In this document: in pieces, positions 15,481 to 26,464 of the stretch
Layout: each line of letters starts with the position of its first letter
Numbering within the stretch: position 1 is the stretch's first letter
From: Bisgaardia hudsonensis
GTDB lineage: Bacteria > Pseudomonadota > Gammaproteobacteria > Enterobacterales > Pasteurellaceae
Length of the DNA stretch: 64,000 bases
Assembly (NCBI RefSeq): GCF_004345785.1
Contig: NZ_SLXI01000001.1
Coordinates: 516,711 to 580,710 of the forward strand
Reading direction: 5' to 3'
Translations under genes and position numbers: made by a program
Notes under the pieces: generated by a model
The model's input: the letters and a program-made list of their open reading frames with translations, nothing else
Database searches by the model: none
What the model was told of the DNA's origin: nothing

Positions 15481-16569
15481 ATGAGATCAAACAATAAGCA
15501 ACAATTTAAACCACAGTTTTCAGAAAAAAGAGAACAACAGGGTGGCTTTCACTCCCCTAAAAATGAACGAGATAAGAAGCAAGAACGTTATTCAAGAAAA
15601 GATAATGAGCAAGGTGCGGTCAAATCTAAACAAGTTTTTAGAAAGAATGTAAAAAACTCGAAACCTTCAAATAAGCCCGTTTCTAGTACTGTTTCGTTAA
15701 AATCAGGTAAAGTGGAAGGAGAAAAATTACAAAAGGTATTAGCGAGAGCTGGTCAAGGATCTCGTCGTGAGTTAGAAACAATGATTTTAGATGGTCGTGT
15801 AAGTGTTGATGGTAAAATTGCAACGTTAGGCGATCGTATTGATATTAATTCTGGAGTAAAAATCCGTATTGATGGGCGTTTAATTAATTTACTGCACGCT
15901 CAAAAAGAATTATGCCGAGTGCTAATGTATTATAAACCTGAAGGGGTGCTATGTACACGTAGTGATCCAGAAGGACGCGCAACAGTATTTGATCGTTTAC
16001 CACGTTTGACTGGAGCTCGTTGGATTGCAGTAGGGCGTTTAGATATTAATACATCAGGATTATTATTATTTACTACTGATGGAGAATTAGCAAACCGTTT
16101 AATGCACCCTAGCCGAGAAGTTGAACGTGAATATTCAGTACGCGTTTTTGGACAAGTGGATGATGCAATGATTGCCCGTTTACGTAAAGGTGTGCAGCTT
16201 GAAGATGGACCAGCACAGTTTAATTCAATTAAGGTTGCTGGAGGACAAGGGATTAATCAATGGTTTGATGTTACCTTAACAGAAGGGCGTAATCGTGAGG
16301 TTCGTCGCCTTTGGGAATCGCAAGGGGTTCAAGTCAGTCGTCTTATTCGTATTCGTTATGGGGATATTAAATTAATGAAATCTCTGCCACGTGGTGGTTG
16401 GGAAGAAATGGATTTAGAAAATGTGAATTATTTACGTCAATTAGTGGATTTACCACCTGAAACTGAAAGTAAGTTAGATGTAACAAAACCACGTCGCCGA
16501 GCGAAAACAAGCCAAATTCGTAAAGCGGTAAAACGTTATTCAGAAGTCGCAAAACGTTATAAGAAATAA
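15481..16569 (+). CDS. rluB: 23S rRNA pseudouridine(2605) synthase RluB
   Basis: The 362-aa product has a basic, low-complexity N-terminal extension of about 80 residues, an S4 domain ([17 protein letters not shown]) and an RsuA-type catalytic domain with the active-site Asp in [12 protein letters not shown]. RluB modifies U2605 of 23S rRNA in the peptidyl transferase region. A strong terminator follows. The start at 15481 has AAGGA upstream. Confidence 0.93.
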   Translation: MRSNNKQQFKPQFSEKREQQGGFHSPKNERDKKQERYSRKDNEQGAVKSKQVFRKNVKNSKPSNKPVSSTVSLKSGKVEGEKLQKVLARAGQGSRRELETMILDGRVSVDGKIATLGDRIDINSGVKIRIDGRLINLLHAQKELCRVLMYYKPEGVLCTRSDPEGRATVFDRLPRLTGARWIAVGRLDINTSGLLLFTTDGELANRLMHPSREVEREYSVRVFGQVDDAMIARLRKGVQLEDGPAQFNSIKVAGGQGINQWFDVTLTEGRNREVRRLWESQGVQVSRLIRIRYGDIKLMKSLPRGGWEEMDLENVNYLRQLVDLPPETESKLDVTKPRRRAKTSQIRKAVKRYSEVAKRYKK

Positions 16570-16592
16570 TCTAGCTATAAAATTGTTAAATT

Positions 16593-16624
16593 AAAAACAG
16601 CACCTTATTTGGTGCTGTTTTTTT
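16593..16624. terminator. Bidirectional terminator between rluB and tyrP
   Basis: AACAGCACC (16596-16604) pairs with GGTGCTGTT (16611-16619), with T runs on both sides. It serves rluB and, on the other strand, tyrP. Confidence 0.85.
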
Positions 16625-16647
16625 GATCTTAATTAATTGATTGTATC

Positions 16648-17856
16648 TTAGCCTGCAACCACAGGGAGATAGCCAGCTTGGATTAAGAAAGGTACATTCA
16701 TAATTAACACTCCTAGAATAAGGGCGATAACTAATCCTAGATTTCCTCCGAAAACACGGTATTTTAAATCAGGGTATTTTCTTCTTAATACAAATGCCAT
16801 ACCTACTGGTAATACTAAACCATAGAATGTAAACATTTGTCCTGCATAGCTTAATACACCTAAAAAATCACGATAGAATAATGCAAAGAGTAAAACTGGC
16901 ACAAAAGTTAGTAAGCTAAGTGAAATACGATTAGCATTAATATTAACTCGTTTTAATAAATCATCAAGACAATCAACAAGTGCTAACGCAACACCTAAAT
17001 AAGACGTAATCAGGGCTAATGCAGAGAATAAACGTACAAATTCACTAATAAAGCTACTTCCTGTTGCTTGTAATGTTGCTGCAATTAAGCCATTTAATGT
17101 TGGATCTTGACGGATAATTTCAATAAATTGTAATTGTGAAAATACGCCATGTGTTGCCATTTGCCATAGAATATAAGCTACTAATGGAATAGCCGTACCA
17201 CCGATAATGGCAATACGTAAACGACGAATATCGCCATCTAAGTAATTATTGATACTCGGGATAACTACGTGGAAACCAAATGAGGTAAAGAATACTGGGC
17301 TAGCAGAAATAATAACTAAATATTTTAATGGTAACGCACCTAAGTTTTCTGAAGTAACCAATGGTAACATCATTAATAGAACAAAAAAGAACGCAACTAA
17401 TTTTACTAAGAATAAAATACGAGTAAATGCATCAACCGCTTGTGTTCCGATAGTAACAGCAATAGCAAAAACTATAACAAACAGAATAATTGAAATACTT
17501 TCCGCATTTTCACCTAAGAAATCTAGGAAGGGAGCAAGTAAATTTCCACCCCCCAGTGCATACACAGTCAGAATGGCGTACATAAAAATCACTAAGGAAA
17601 GGGTAGCGAGTATTCTACCGATGATGCCAAAATGTTGTTCTGCAAGTGTGGCGATACCTGCATCTTGTCGTTCTGCTTTTTGATAAACTTCGACAAATAG
17701 CAAAGCACTGTATGAAAGTAGTAGCCATAAAGTAAAAAGTAAAAGTAATGTGTAACTAAATCCCATTTCTGCGGAGGTAAGTGGCATAGCTAACATTCCA
17801 GCGCCAATAGTTGTTCCTGCAACAATTAGAGCACTGCCAAAAGTTTTATTTTTCAT
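16648..17856 (-). CDS. tyrP: Aromatic amino acid permease (TyrP/Mtr family)
   Basis: The 402-aa protein has about 11 membrane segments and the family's N-terminal GTTIGAGMLAMP motif. It is a proton symporter of the HAAAP family that imports tyrosine or tryptophan. A candidate TyrR box lies about 70 bp upstream of the start, and tyrR itself is present at about 31 kb, which supports tyrosine-linked regulation and the TyrP assignment over Mtr. Confidence 0.85.
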   Translation of the reverse strand: MKNKTFGSALIVAGTTIGAGMLAMPLTSAEMGFSYTLLLLFTLWLLLSYSALLFVEVYQKAERQDAGIATLAEQHFGIIGRILATLSLVIFMYAILTVYALGGGNLLAPFLDFLGENAESISIILFVIVFAIAVTIGTQAVDAFTRILFLVKLVAFFFVLLMMLPLVTSENLGALPLKYLVIISASPVFFTSFGFHVVIPSINNYLDGDIRRLRIAIIGGTAIPLVAYILWQMATHGVFSQLQFIEIIRQDPTLNGLIAATLQATGSSFISEFVRLFSALALITSYLGVALALVDCLDDLLKRVNINANRISLSLLTFVPVLLFALFYRDFLGVLSYAGQMFTFYGLVLPVGMAFVLRRKYPDLKYRVFGGNLGLVIALILGVLIMNVPFLIQAGYLPVVAG

Positions 17857-17926
17857 ATGATGTTATTTCCTGTATAAAAGTAAAATAAAAAAGATGGTTG
17901 AATTCTACCGCACTTTTTTTTATAAG

Positions 17927-17944
17927 TGTATTATTTTTTTTACA
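17927..17944 (-). promoter_or_regulatory. Candidate TyrR box upstream of tyrP
   Basis: TGTATT-N6-TTTACA matches the TyrR consensus TGTAAA-N6-TTTACA at 10 of 12 positions, including the invariant G and C 14 bp apart. Nothing else is seen in 17857-18133 apart from an uptake signal near 17909. Confidence 0.45.
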
Positions 17945-18133
17945 GATTTGTATAAAATAAATTACGAAGTCTATTTTTTAATAATTTTTGGTAGGCTGCC
18001 TAGACTATCATATTATTACTAAAGTTGTTATATGCTATTCGTTTATATTTAATCGAAAACTCTTATTATATACATTAATGATTTATGATAGAATTTATCT
18101 CTAATTATTAATATAGACATAAAAGGAAATATT

Positions 18134-18607
18134 ATGAAAATATTGGAAGGTGTTGTTGCTGCGCCAGAAGCAAAAGTTGCGGTAGTTATTGCTCGTTTTA
18201 ATAGTTTTATTAATGAAAGTTTATTAGAAGGCGCTTTGGACGCATTAAAACGTATTGGGCAAGTGAAAAATGAGAATATTACTTTAGTGAGAGCTCCTGG
18301 GGCTTATGAACTCCCTCTAGTTGCAAGACGTTTAGCCGAAAGTAAAAAATATGATGCCATTGTTGCTTTAGGAACGGTTATTCGTGGAGGTACTGCTCAT
18401 TTTGAATATGTAGCAGGTGAAGCCAGTAGTGGATTGGGGCAAGTGGCGATGCAATCTGAAATACCAGTAGCATTTGGCGTATTAACAACAGAAAATATTG
18501 AACAAGCTATTGAAAGAGCTGGAACTAAAGCGGGTAATAAAGGGGCTGAAGCGGCATTAGTTGCATTGGAAATGGTCAATTTATTAAAGCAAATTGAAAA
18601 GGCTTAA
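18134..18607 (+). CDS. ribH: 6,7-dimethyl-8-ribityllumazine synthase
   Basis: The 157-aa product is full length for Rib[19 protein letters not shown] at the N-terminus, RAPGAYELP near residue 57 and [14 protein letters not shown] near 80, with the catalytic His. It joins the butanone phosphate and pyrimidine precursors in riboflavin synthesis. It heads a cluster with nusB, thiL and pgpA. No FMN riboswitch is evident upstream. Confidence 0.96.
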   Translation: MKILEGVVAAPEAKVAVVIARFNSFINESLLEGALDALKRIGQVKNENITLVRAPGAYELPLVARRLAESKKYDAIVALGTVIRGGTAHFEYVAGEASSGLGQVAMQSEIPVAFGVLTTENIEQAIERAGTKAGNKGAEAALVALEMVNLLKQIEKA

Positions 18608-18634
18608 ATTTTAATATAAAAAATAGAAGATAAT

Positions 18635-19072
18635 ATGACAGAAAAAGTAAAAAAAATCTCGCCACGTCGTCGAGCGAGAGAATGTGCTGTGCAAGCATTA
18701 TATTCTTGGGCGATTTCAAAAAATTCGCCTGAACAGATTGAATTGACCTTTTTTATTGATCAGGAAGATGAATTTAAAGGTGTTGATAAGCCTTATTTTC
18801 GTAAATTATTCAATGGTGCCATATCTAATGTTGATACAGTAGATACTACAATGACGCCTTATTTAGATCGCGCATCAGATGAATTAGATCCCATTGAACG
18901 AGCAATTTTACGTCTTTCAGTATATGAATTACAATTTGAGCTAGATGTTCCTTATAAAGTAGTGATTAATGAGGCGATTGAAGTTGCTAAAGTATTTGGA
19001 TCTGACGATAGCCATAAATATGTTAATGGTGTGTTAGACAAAGTAGCTTCTTCATTATCTCGTCGTGGATAA
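18635..19072 (+). CDS. nusB: Transcription antitermination factor NusB
   Basis: The 145-aa protein has the NusB fold signature: [17 protein letters not shown] at the N-terminus, then [15 protein letters not shown] and [14 protein letters not shown]. NusB binds boxA RNA with NusE (S10) during rRNA transcription. It lies 27 bp after ribH, the standard gamma-proteobacterial order. Confidence 0.96.
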   Translation: MTEKVKKISPRRRARECAVQALYSWAISKNSPEQIELTFFIDQEDEFKGVDKPYFRKLFNGAISNVDTVDTTMTPYLDRASDELDPIERAILRLSVYELQFELDVPYKVVINEAIEVAKVFGSDDSHKYVNGVLDKVASSLSRRG

Positions 19073-19097
19073 TAAATAGGCGTTAAAAGGAATTACA

Positions 19098-20093
19098 ATG
19101 AGTAATGGTGAATTTGAGATTATTCAGCGTTATTTTACTTTATCTAAACGTCCTCCTCGTAAAGATGTGATTGTATCTATTGGCGATGATTGTGCTATTA
19201 CTGAGCATCGCCAAAGTCAGCGGATAGCAATAACTACTGATACAATGGTAGAACATACGCATTTTTTACCGACAATATCAGCCGCCGATTTAGCTTATAA
19301 ACTAGTTGCGACAAATTTAAGTGATCTTGCTGCGATGGGGGCGGAGCCTGCTTGGTTTTCTTTAGCTTTAACATTACCTAATATTGATGAACAATGGTTA
19401 AGTGAATTTAGTGAGAGCTTCTTTGCTATATTAGATCATTATAATGTGGAACTTATTGGTGGTGATACGACAAAAGGTCAAGTTAAAACATTAACCGTTA
19501 CAGCACAAGGTATTATTCCTAAAGGTAAAGCTTTGTGTCGACATAGTGCTAGAGTAGGTGATTGGATTTATGTTTCAGGATCTCTTGGGGATAGTGCTGC
19601 TGGTCTAGAATTATTATTAAAAGGTAAAACTGCGGTCAATTTAACCGAAGAATTTTTAATAAAACGTCATTTACGTCCAACACCAAGAGTATTATTAGGA
19701 TTGGAGCTTTCTAGTTCTTTATTGGCTAATGCCGCAATTGATATTTCAGATGGTTTAGTTGCAGATTTAGGGCATATTTTAGAACGAAGTGATTGTAGTG
19801 CTGTAATTGATTTAGATAAATTACCTTTATCGCCTGAATTAATTTCTTATGCTGGGCGAGAGAAAGCCGAGATATTCGCACTGACTGGTGGAGAGGATTA
19901 CGAACTATGTTTTACTGTTTCTCACGATAAGAAAGATAAGTTAAATAGATATTTGGCTAATATTGGCGTACCTTATACTTGTATTGGACAACTTCGAGCT
20001 ATTCATAGTAATAACAAGCAACGAATAAATTTTCAACGTGATGGTCAAAAAGTTATCTTGGACAATCTAGTTGGTTTTGATCATTTTAAATAG
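19098..20093 (+). CDS. thiL: Thiamine-monophosphate kinase
   Basis: The 331-aa product begins GEFEIIQRYF and has the Mg-ATP site (SIGDDCAI, TTDTMVEHTHF), a KLVATNLSDLAAMGAEP block and an AAIDISDGLVADLGHI region typical of PurM-like kinases. ThiL phosphorylates thiamine monophosphate to the active diphosphate. It is followed at once by pgpA. Confidence 0.95.
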   Translation: MSNGEFEIIQRYFTLSKRPPRKDVIVSIGDDCAITEHRQSQRIAITTDTMVEHTHFLPTISAADLAYKLVATNLSDLAAMGAEPAWFSLALTLPNIDEQWLSEFSESFFAILDHYNVELIGGDTTKGQVKTLTVTAQGIIPKGKALCRHSARVGDWIYVSGSLGDSAAGLELLLKGKTAVNLTEEFLIKRHLRPTPRVLLGLELSSSLLANAAIDISDGLVADLGHILERSDCSAVIDLDKLPLSPELISYAGREKAEIFALTGGEDYELCFTVSHDKKDKLNRYLANIGVPYTCIGQLRAIHSNNKQRINFQRDGQKVILDNLVGFDHFK

Positions 20094-20100
20094 GCTATTT

Positions 20101-20586
20101 ATGCAACATAATCCTCTTGATAATCTTAGTTTAAAAAATCCGATTCATTTTTTTGCATTAGGTTTGGGATCTGGATTGATGAAACCTGCACCAGGTACTT
20201 GGGGAAGTTTTATTGCTACAATTATTGGTTACTTTCTATTACAAATTGTTAATCATAGTTTTTTTACTATCTTTACAGTGCTTTGTTTTTGGATTGGTTG
20301 CTATTTGTGTCAGAAAACTGCAGAAGATATGCAAGTTCACGATCATGGTGCAATTGTTTGGGATGAATTTGTTGGGATTTTTATTACGATACTTGCTATT
20401 CCTGAGCTTTCAGTCAAGTGGTGTATCGTTGCATTTGTTATATTTCGATTTTTTGATATTCTCAAACCTTATCCAATACGTTACTTTGATCAAAAATTAG
20501 AGAGTGGATTTGGTATTATGATTGATGATGTTTTAGCTGCGATATATTCAATTGGGGTTATTTTTATTTTTAGAATAATTTTCTAG
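20101..20586 (+). CDS. pgpA: Phosphatidylglycerophosphatase A
   Basis: The ATG at 20101 lies just after the thiL stop; an upstream in-frame start at 20071 would overlap thiL. The 161-aa membrane protein has the PgpA motifs GSGLMKPAPGTWGS near residue 22 and VWDEFVG near 85, plus RFFDILKPYPI. It dephosphorylates phosphatidylglycerophosphate to phosphatidylglycerol in the inner membrane. Confidence 0.93.
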   Translation: MQHNPLDNLSLKNPIHFFALGLGSGLMKPAPGTWGSFIATIIGYFLLQIVNHSFFTIFTVLCFWIGCYLCQKTAEDMQVHDHGAIVWDEFVGIFITILAIPELSVKWCIVAFVIFRFFDILKPYPIRYFDQKLESGFGIMIDDVLAAIYSIGVIFIFRIIF

Positions 20587-20615
20587 TATTATTCGATTTT
20601 AATATAGGTAGTAGA

Positions 20616-21239
20616 ATGTTAAACCTTTTTATCATTCATTTAATTGGGCTAATGAGTCCAGGGCCTGATTTCCTCTATGTTGTTAGAACGGCGATTAGAG
20701 ATTCAAGAAGTCGTGCTATTGCCTCTGTATTTGGCATTACACTTGGTGTTGGTTTTTGGGCTATATCGGCAATTTTAGGATTATCTTTATTATTTACTAC
20801 GTATCCTTTTTTGCAAGGTATTATAATGTTACTAGGCGGAAGCTACTTACTATATATAGGCTTTCATATGCTAGCAAGTCGTCATAATATAAGATTTGAG
20901 GACGCTTACCAGTCTGAAAATACGACCATAGGAAAAGCGGTTTTAAAAGGCTTGTTTGTTAATTTATCCAATGCAAAAGTTGTTATTTATTTTAGTAGTG
21001 TAATGTCTTTTGTATTGGTAGATATTACCGAAACGGGAGTCATTTTTGGTGCTTTATCTATTATTGTTATAGAAACTTTTCTTTATTTTTATTTAATATC
21101 TTTTTTATTTTCAAGAGGTATGGTAAAACAATTTTATTCTAATTATAGTCGTTATTTAGATAATATTGCTGGGATAATATTTTTAGGATTTGCGTTATAT
21201 TTAATTTATAGCAGTATTCAATTAGAACTTAAGATTTAG
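20616..21239 (+). CDS. LysE/RhtB family amino acid exporter
   Basis: The 207-aa product has about six membrane segments and the family's N-terminal SPGPDFLYVVRTAI motif near residue 14. LysE/RhtB proteins export amino acids such as threonine, homoserine or lysine; the substrate is not shown here. The gene may be cotranscribed with dapB, 35 bp downstream. Confidence 0.85.
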   Translation: MLNLFIIHLIGLMSPGPDFLYVVRTAIRDSRSRAIASVFGITLGVGFWAISAILGLSLLFTTYPFLQGIIMLLGGSYLLYIGFHMLASRHNIRFEDAYQSENTTIGKAVLKGLFVNLSNAKVVIYFSSVMSFVLVDITETGVIFGALSIIVIETFLYFYLISFLFSRGMVKQFYSNYSRYLDNIAGIIFLGFALYLIYSSIQLELKI

Positions 21240-21259
21240 TTTAATGTTTACGAATATAA

Positions 21260-22087
<828 letters not shown>

Positions 22088-22095
22088 TAGATAAG

Positions 22096-22145
22096 ACCGC
22101 ACTTATGGTAAGATAAATACTTATAATAAGTGCGGTTCTATTTTT
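22096..22145. terminator. Terminator from paired uptake signals after dapB
   Basis: ACCGCACTTAT (22096-22106) pairs with ATAAGTGCGGT (22126-22136), then a T run follows. It is an inverted pair of DNA uptake signals between convergent dapB and ytfJ. Confidence 0.8.
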
Positions 22146-22709
22146 TTATTTATTTTTTAATAATTCTTTTACTAAATTGATGATTTTATCTATTTCTTCA
22201 GAAGATAATTTTCCTTCTGATACGTATTGTACTTTAGCATTTTTATCTAATACGACAATCAAGCTTTCCTTCTCTTTTAATTGCCACGCATTTTTGACAG
22301 TGCTGTGTTGATCAAGAATAATTTGGCTATGCTCATTTTCTTTTTTTGCTTCTTCTGTACTTGTTTTTACAAAGATAGCCGTTCCAAATATCGCATCATC
22401 TGCATTAATGATATTTGTTGTTTGATAGTGAGTAGGATTAAATTTTGCATTTTTAATTGCTGACATTAAAGGAATATTTTTTTCTTTGACTGTTGTACGT
22501 CCTGCGATATGTTGCAAGACTCTTACTTTTCCAATCAAATTCTGAGAATTCCAGACTTGGTATTCAATTTGATCATCTATCAGTTTCAATTCTCCCTTTT
22601 CTTCTATTTTAACTAAAGGTAATGCTTCATTGATTTTGATATTATGAGCAAAAACATTGCTAGCAATAAATACAGAGATTACAGAGGTAAATAATGTTAA
22701 TTTTTTCAT
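22146..22709 (-). CDS. ytfJ: YtfJ-family periplasmic protein
   Basis: The 187-aa protein has a clear signal peptide ending SNVFA-HN, then a YtfJ-type thioredoxin-like domain (QVWNSQNLIGKVRVLQHIAGR; NAWQLKEKESLIVVLDKNAKV) and a C-terminal helix. There is no CxxC, so a disulfide role is unlikely. The exact function of YtfJ is unknown. It stands alone between dapB and the sap operon. Confidence 0.8.
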   Translation of the reverse strand: MKKLTLFTSVISVFIASNVFAHNIKINEALPLVKIEEKGELKLIDDQIEYQVWNSQNLIGKVRVLQHIAGRTTVKEKNIPLMSAIKNAKFNPTHYQTTNIINADDAIFGTAIFVKTSTEEAKKENEHSQIILDQHSTVKNAWQLKEKESLIVVLDKNAKVQYVSEGKLSSEEIDKIINLVKELLKNK

Positions 22710-22743
22710 ATATATTCCTTATTGAAATAATTTGAATTGTATT

Positions 22744-23550
22744 TTAATTTTGTATTGATTCCCAAGAATCATTTGTTAATAATTGACCAAAGTGACTTTC
22801 TACTAAGCGTTTTGTTATATCAGCTTTAGGCTCCGTAAATAACTGTTTTGTTGAGCCATATTCAACCATTTTTCCTTCATCCATTACTAAGACATCATCA
22901 GCAATATGTTTTATAATTCCCAAATTTTGTCCAATGTAAATATAAGAAATACCTAACTTTTCTTGAATATCTAACATTAGATTCATCAGTTGTATTTTAA
23001 CTGTCGCATCTAATGATTCCAGTGCGTCATCAATAATAATTATTTCAGGATAAAGGATAATTGCTCGGGCTAGTGCAATACGTTGCTTTTGGCTGATAGA
23101 CATTGAACTAATGCCAATATGAACATGTTCTGGACGAAGTCCTACTAAGCGTAATGTACTGGCGATTCTTTGATTTCGTTCTTCTTCATTAAGATTTGTA
23201 GAAAGCTCTAAAGGGGAATCGAGTATCTGTCCAATATTTAAACGAGGGTTAAAAGCAGAATTAGGATCTTGAAAGACCATTCTAATATGTTGTGAGCGGT
23301 ATTGATAATCACCAAATTTCAGCTTTTTACCTTTAAATAAAATTTTTCCATAAGAGGGCTTTTTTATTCCTACAATCATTTTAGCAACAGTTGATTTTCC
23401 CGAACCATTTCTCCCTATAATTGCTAAGGTCTTTTTTCTTTCTAGTGTGAAGCTAACATCATCTACTGCTTTAAATTTTGAAGCACCAAACAAGCCGATA
23501 TAATCACTAAATGATTTTGTTAAGTTTTCTACTTTTAGTAATGAAAGCAT
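22744..23550 (-). CDS. sapF: Sap transporter ATPase SapF
   Basis: The 268-aa ABC ATPase has Walker [13 protein letters not shown] near residue 48, the Q-loop MVFQDP, a degenerate signature ([15 protein letters not shown]) and Walker [10 protein letters not shown]. The signature lacks the usual LSGGQ glycines, as in other SapF proteins. The Sap system takes up antimicrobial peptides and haem and is needed for peptide resistance in Haemophilus. It is the last of five genes. Confidence 0.92.
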   Translation of the reverse strand: MLSLLKVENLTKSFSDYIGLFGASKFKAVDDVSFTLERKKTLAIIGRNGSGKSTVAKMIVGIKKPSYGKILFKGKKLKFGDYQYRSQHIRMVFQDPNSAFNPRLNIGQILDSPLELSTNLNEEERNQRIASTLRLVGLRPEHVHIGISSMSISQKQRIALARAIILYPEIIIIDDALESLDATVKIQLMNLMLDIQEKLGISYIYIGQNLGIIKHIADDVLVMDEGKMVEYGSTKQLFTEPKADITKRLVESHFGQLLTNDSWESIQN

Positions 23551-23558
23551 TATTCTTC

Positions 23559-24611
23559 CTAGTTATTATTTGCAGTATTAATTGTTAAAGGCTCTAATAT
23601 ATTATTTTTTTCTTTCATTTGATTGTCTCTTAAATTTATTGGGTAGTGGCAAGCAAATTCATGTTGTTTAATTTTTACAGTTGATGGTTTTATGACACAT
23701 TTTTTTTGCGAAAATGGACAACGAGGACCTAATCGACACCCTATTGGCATTTGATTTAACAGAGGAATATTCCCCTTCAACGTACCTAAATGACTTTTTA
23801 ACGGTATAGGTTGCTTAAAATCAGGCATAGAATGTAGTAATGCCTTTGTATAAGGATGATGTGGTTGTTTTAGAATACTTTCTTTAGGACCAGACTCTGC
23901 ATTTTGACCACAATATAAAATCGTCAAATGATCACACCATTCAGCAATGCTGGTAATATCATTACTTGCAAGTAGAATAGTCGTACCTAAATTTTGATTC
24001 ATACTTGAAAGTAATCGAAATACTTGGGTTTTAGTAATCGATTCTAGTGAGTTAGTTGGCTCATCTGCAATTAGTAAACGAGGTTGATTAGCGATGGCTA
24101 GGGCTACCATCACTTTTTGACCTTCTCCCTCGGTAATTTCTGTTGGATAACTTCCCATTATATCTTTATGATCTTTAATTCCAACTCGATGTAATAATTC
24201 TATTGCGCGACGTTTTTTCCAACCAAACCATTGCCACCAACGTCCTTTGAAGGTCCAAGATGGAATATTTTGTATTAATTGTTTTGCAATTTTTTTACTC
24301 GGATCTAAAGAGTTCAGAGAACCTTGATAAATCATCGAAATTTCTCTTCCGATAATTTTTCTTCGCTTCATTGGATTTAATTTTAATAACTCAATATCAT
24401 TGAATCGAAATCTATCAGCGGTAACAATCCAAGAGTCCTTAGCAGAATTGCAAATAACTTTTGCAATGATACTCTTACCTGATCCTGACTCCCCAACAAG
24501 TCCACAAATATCCCCTTCATTGAGCGTTAAGTTTACATTATCAACGATCCGAATATTGCCTTTTGAGGTTTTTATATCAACACATAAATTACGTATATCT
24601 AACAATGCCAT
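23559..24611 (-). CDS. sapD: Sap transporter ATPase SapD
   Basis: The 350-aa ABC ATPase of the oligopeptide/dipeptide class has Walker [13 protein letters not shown] near residue 41, MIYQGS as Q-loop, a divergent signature ([12 protein letters not shown]) and Walker [10 protein letters not shown]. The C-terminal Cys-rich CRLGPRCPF motif is typical of the DppD/SapD class. SapD also affects potassium uptake through Trk in enterobacteria. It pairs with SapF. Confidence 0.93.
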   Translation of the reverse strand: MALLDIRNLCVDIKTSKGNIRIVDNVNLTLNEGDICGLVGESGSGKSIIAKVICNSAKDSWIVTADRFRFNDIELLKLNPMKRRKIIGREISMIYQGSLNSLDPSKKIAKQLIQNIPSWTFKGRWWQWFGWKKRRAIELLHRVGIKDHKDIMGSYPTEITEGEGQKVMVALAIANQPRLLIADEPTNSLESITKTQVFRLLSSMNQNLGTTILLASNDITSIAEWCDHLTILYCGQNAESGPKESILKQPHHPYTKALLHSMPDFKQPIPLKSHLGTLKGNIPLLNQMPIGCRLGPRCPFSQKKCVIKPSTVKIKQHEFACHYPINLRDNQMKEKNNILEPLTINTANNN

Positions 24612-24621
24612 AATAATTTAC

Positions 24622-25509
24622 CTACGCATAATATTTTTCTATTGCTTTGCATAATCCGTTGCTAAAAATAAGCCCAATAATAATGGTTCCAATAATAGCA
24701 ATACCTGGTAGGATAACTGTCCAAGGTGCGAGATAAAGTAGTCCCATAGAATCTTTTATCATTGCTCCCCATTCTGGCATTGGTCTTTGTGCACCCAAAG
24801 AAATAAAACTTAATGCACTAATATCAACAATAGCGATAGTTAATGCTCGTGTGATTTCTTTAATATATTGTATGGTGATATTAGGTAGAATAGTGGTTTT
24901 CAATAAATACCAATTACTCGCCCCATCTAACCTTAATGTTAAGATATAATCTTTTTTGAGTTCTTGTTGAATTGCCTGATAAATTTCGTGAATAAAGTAA
25001 GGCAATAATGCTAAGGTGATTGATAGCATTGCATTCATTAAGCTAGGTTGCATTAATGTCGCAATGATAATAGCGATTAATAACACAGGAATTGATAAAA
25101 AGCTATCAAAGAAATGTTCCAATATTCTCGAACGTATTCCCTCTGAAAATCCAGCTATAATGCCTAGTACTCCCCCAATAATAGCTGTAATGATAACCAC
25201 AATTAACGCTGATCCTAAAGTATAGCTAGTACCAATTATTAAGCGACTTAATATATCTCTACCAATGTCATCTGTTCCTAGAAAATAGCTTATTTTTCCA
25301 CCTTCTGCCCAAGATGGTGGCATTAATTCAAATCCAACAAATTGCTGATTGCTGGGGTATGGTGCAATAAAATAGCTAAAAATAGCGATAATAATTAAGA
25401 TAACAAAAAGATAAAAACTTAATAAAGCAGCCTTATCTTGATAGAAGAGTAACCAAATTTTACGTATCCCTTGTGTTTCTCTAAATTCTTCTGGTAGTTT
25501 ATCTCGCAT
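24622..25509 (-). CDS. sapC: Sap transporter permease SapC
   Basis: The 295-aa inner-membrane permease has about six membrane segments and the EAA loop consistent with DppC-type permeases (IQQELKKDYILTLRLDGAS). The short N-terminal cytoplasmic tail is followed by a long first periplasmic loop holding LGTDDIGRDILSR. It overlaps sapB by 11 nt. Confidence 0.93.
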   Translation of the reverse strand: MRDKLPEEFRETQGIRKIWLLFYQDKAALLSFYLFVILIIIAIFSYFIAPYPSNQQFVGFELMPPSWAEGGKISYFLGTDDIGRDILSRLIIGTSYTLGSALIVVIITAIIGGVLGIIAGFSEGIRSRILEHFFDSFLSIPVLLIAIIIATLMQPSLMNAMLSITLALLPYFIHEIYQAIQQELKKDYILTLRLDGASNWYLLKTTILPNITIQYIKEITRALTIAIVDISALSFISLGAQRPMPEWGAMIKDSMGLLYLAPWTVILPGIAIIGTIIIGLIFSNGLCKAIEKYYA

Positions 25510-26464
25510 ACCAACCTTTCTTATTAAATGGATCTAATATAAAAATGAGTATTTCTGTAAATAAATTAACAATAGCAATACATAAACCAATTACAATAAC
25601 ACCAGCGGAGATACTATTATAATCTTGTAGGTTTACAGCATTAATTATCCAACGCCCAATACCAGGCCAGCCAAATGTTCCTTCAATTAACATACATTGA
25701 GCAACTATTATCGTAAATAATCTTGGTATTTTAGGTACAAGTAAGGGTAATGTGTTTGGTAATATGTATCTATATAAAATCTTTGTATTTGACCAACCAT
25801 GCGTAATAGATATTTTTATATAATTTTGTGTAAAGAGAAAATCTGAGCGTTGTTGTACGAAACTTGCAATTTCCATTAATGGTAATATAGTTAAAACTAA
25901 AGTAGGTAATGCTAAGTGTTGTAAAACATTTTGAATAATTTTTATTTTATATGGCTCATCAATAAACCATACATCAATGATTGAAAAGCCAGTCAATGGT
26001 TTTATTTCATATAAAAGATTATAAGGACCGATAGCTGATATTTCCCAATTATTTACAGCAGAGAAATAAAGTAGAATAGGAGCTATCCAAAAAATAGGAA
26101 TAGATAAACCTACTACGTAGATTGATTTTATTGTTTTTCCCAAAAAATTATGCCCATTGGTTGAACTTATAAATCCAAGTGGCAATCCTAATAGAAGAGA
26201 AAGGAACATCGCCATTGTACAAAGCTCTAAAGTCGGGGGAAGCACTGCAAAAATAAGATTTTTTACCGCTTCTCCAGCGTTATAGCTTATGCCTAGATCG
26301 CCATTTAGTAAATTTTGTAGATAGAAAAAATAACCAGAATAAAAATGAGGTGTTGCTAGAACCTCATTAAGTGGATCTTTCAATAAAATATTGTAACTAA
26401 CCAAAGTTAATATAAATAATGTAATAAACAGCAGAAGTAAATGCTTTAAAAATGACACAATCAT
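25499..26464 (-). CDS. sapB: Sap transporter permease SapB
   Basis: The 321-aa DppB-type permease has about six membrane segments, GDLGISYNAGEAV in the first loop, and an EAA-like motif (NYIKISITHGWSNTKILYRYILPN). Its start overlaps the last base of the sapA stop, so translation is coupled. Confidence 0.93.
   Translation of the reverse strand: MIVSFLKHLLLLFITLFILTLVSYNILLKDPLNEVLATPHFYSGYFFYLQNLLNGDLGISYNAGEAVKNLIFAVLPPTLELCTMAMFLSLLLGLPLGFISSTNGHNFLGKTIKSIYVVGLSIPIFWIAPILLYFSAVNNWEISAIGPYNLLYEIKPLTGFSIIDVWFIDEPYKIKIIQNVLQHLALPTLVLTILPLMEIASFVQQRSDFLFTQNYIKISITHGWSNTKILYRYILPNTLPLLVPKIPRLFTIIVAQCMLIEGTFGWPGIGRWIINAVNLQDYNSISAGVIVIGLCIAIVNLFTEILIFILDPFNKKGWYAR

Noticed and set aside
17857..18133. 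FMN riboswitch ahead of ribH
   Set aside because: None of the conserved RFN element segments is visible in the 277-bp, very AT-rich gap.
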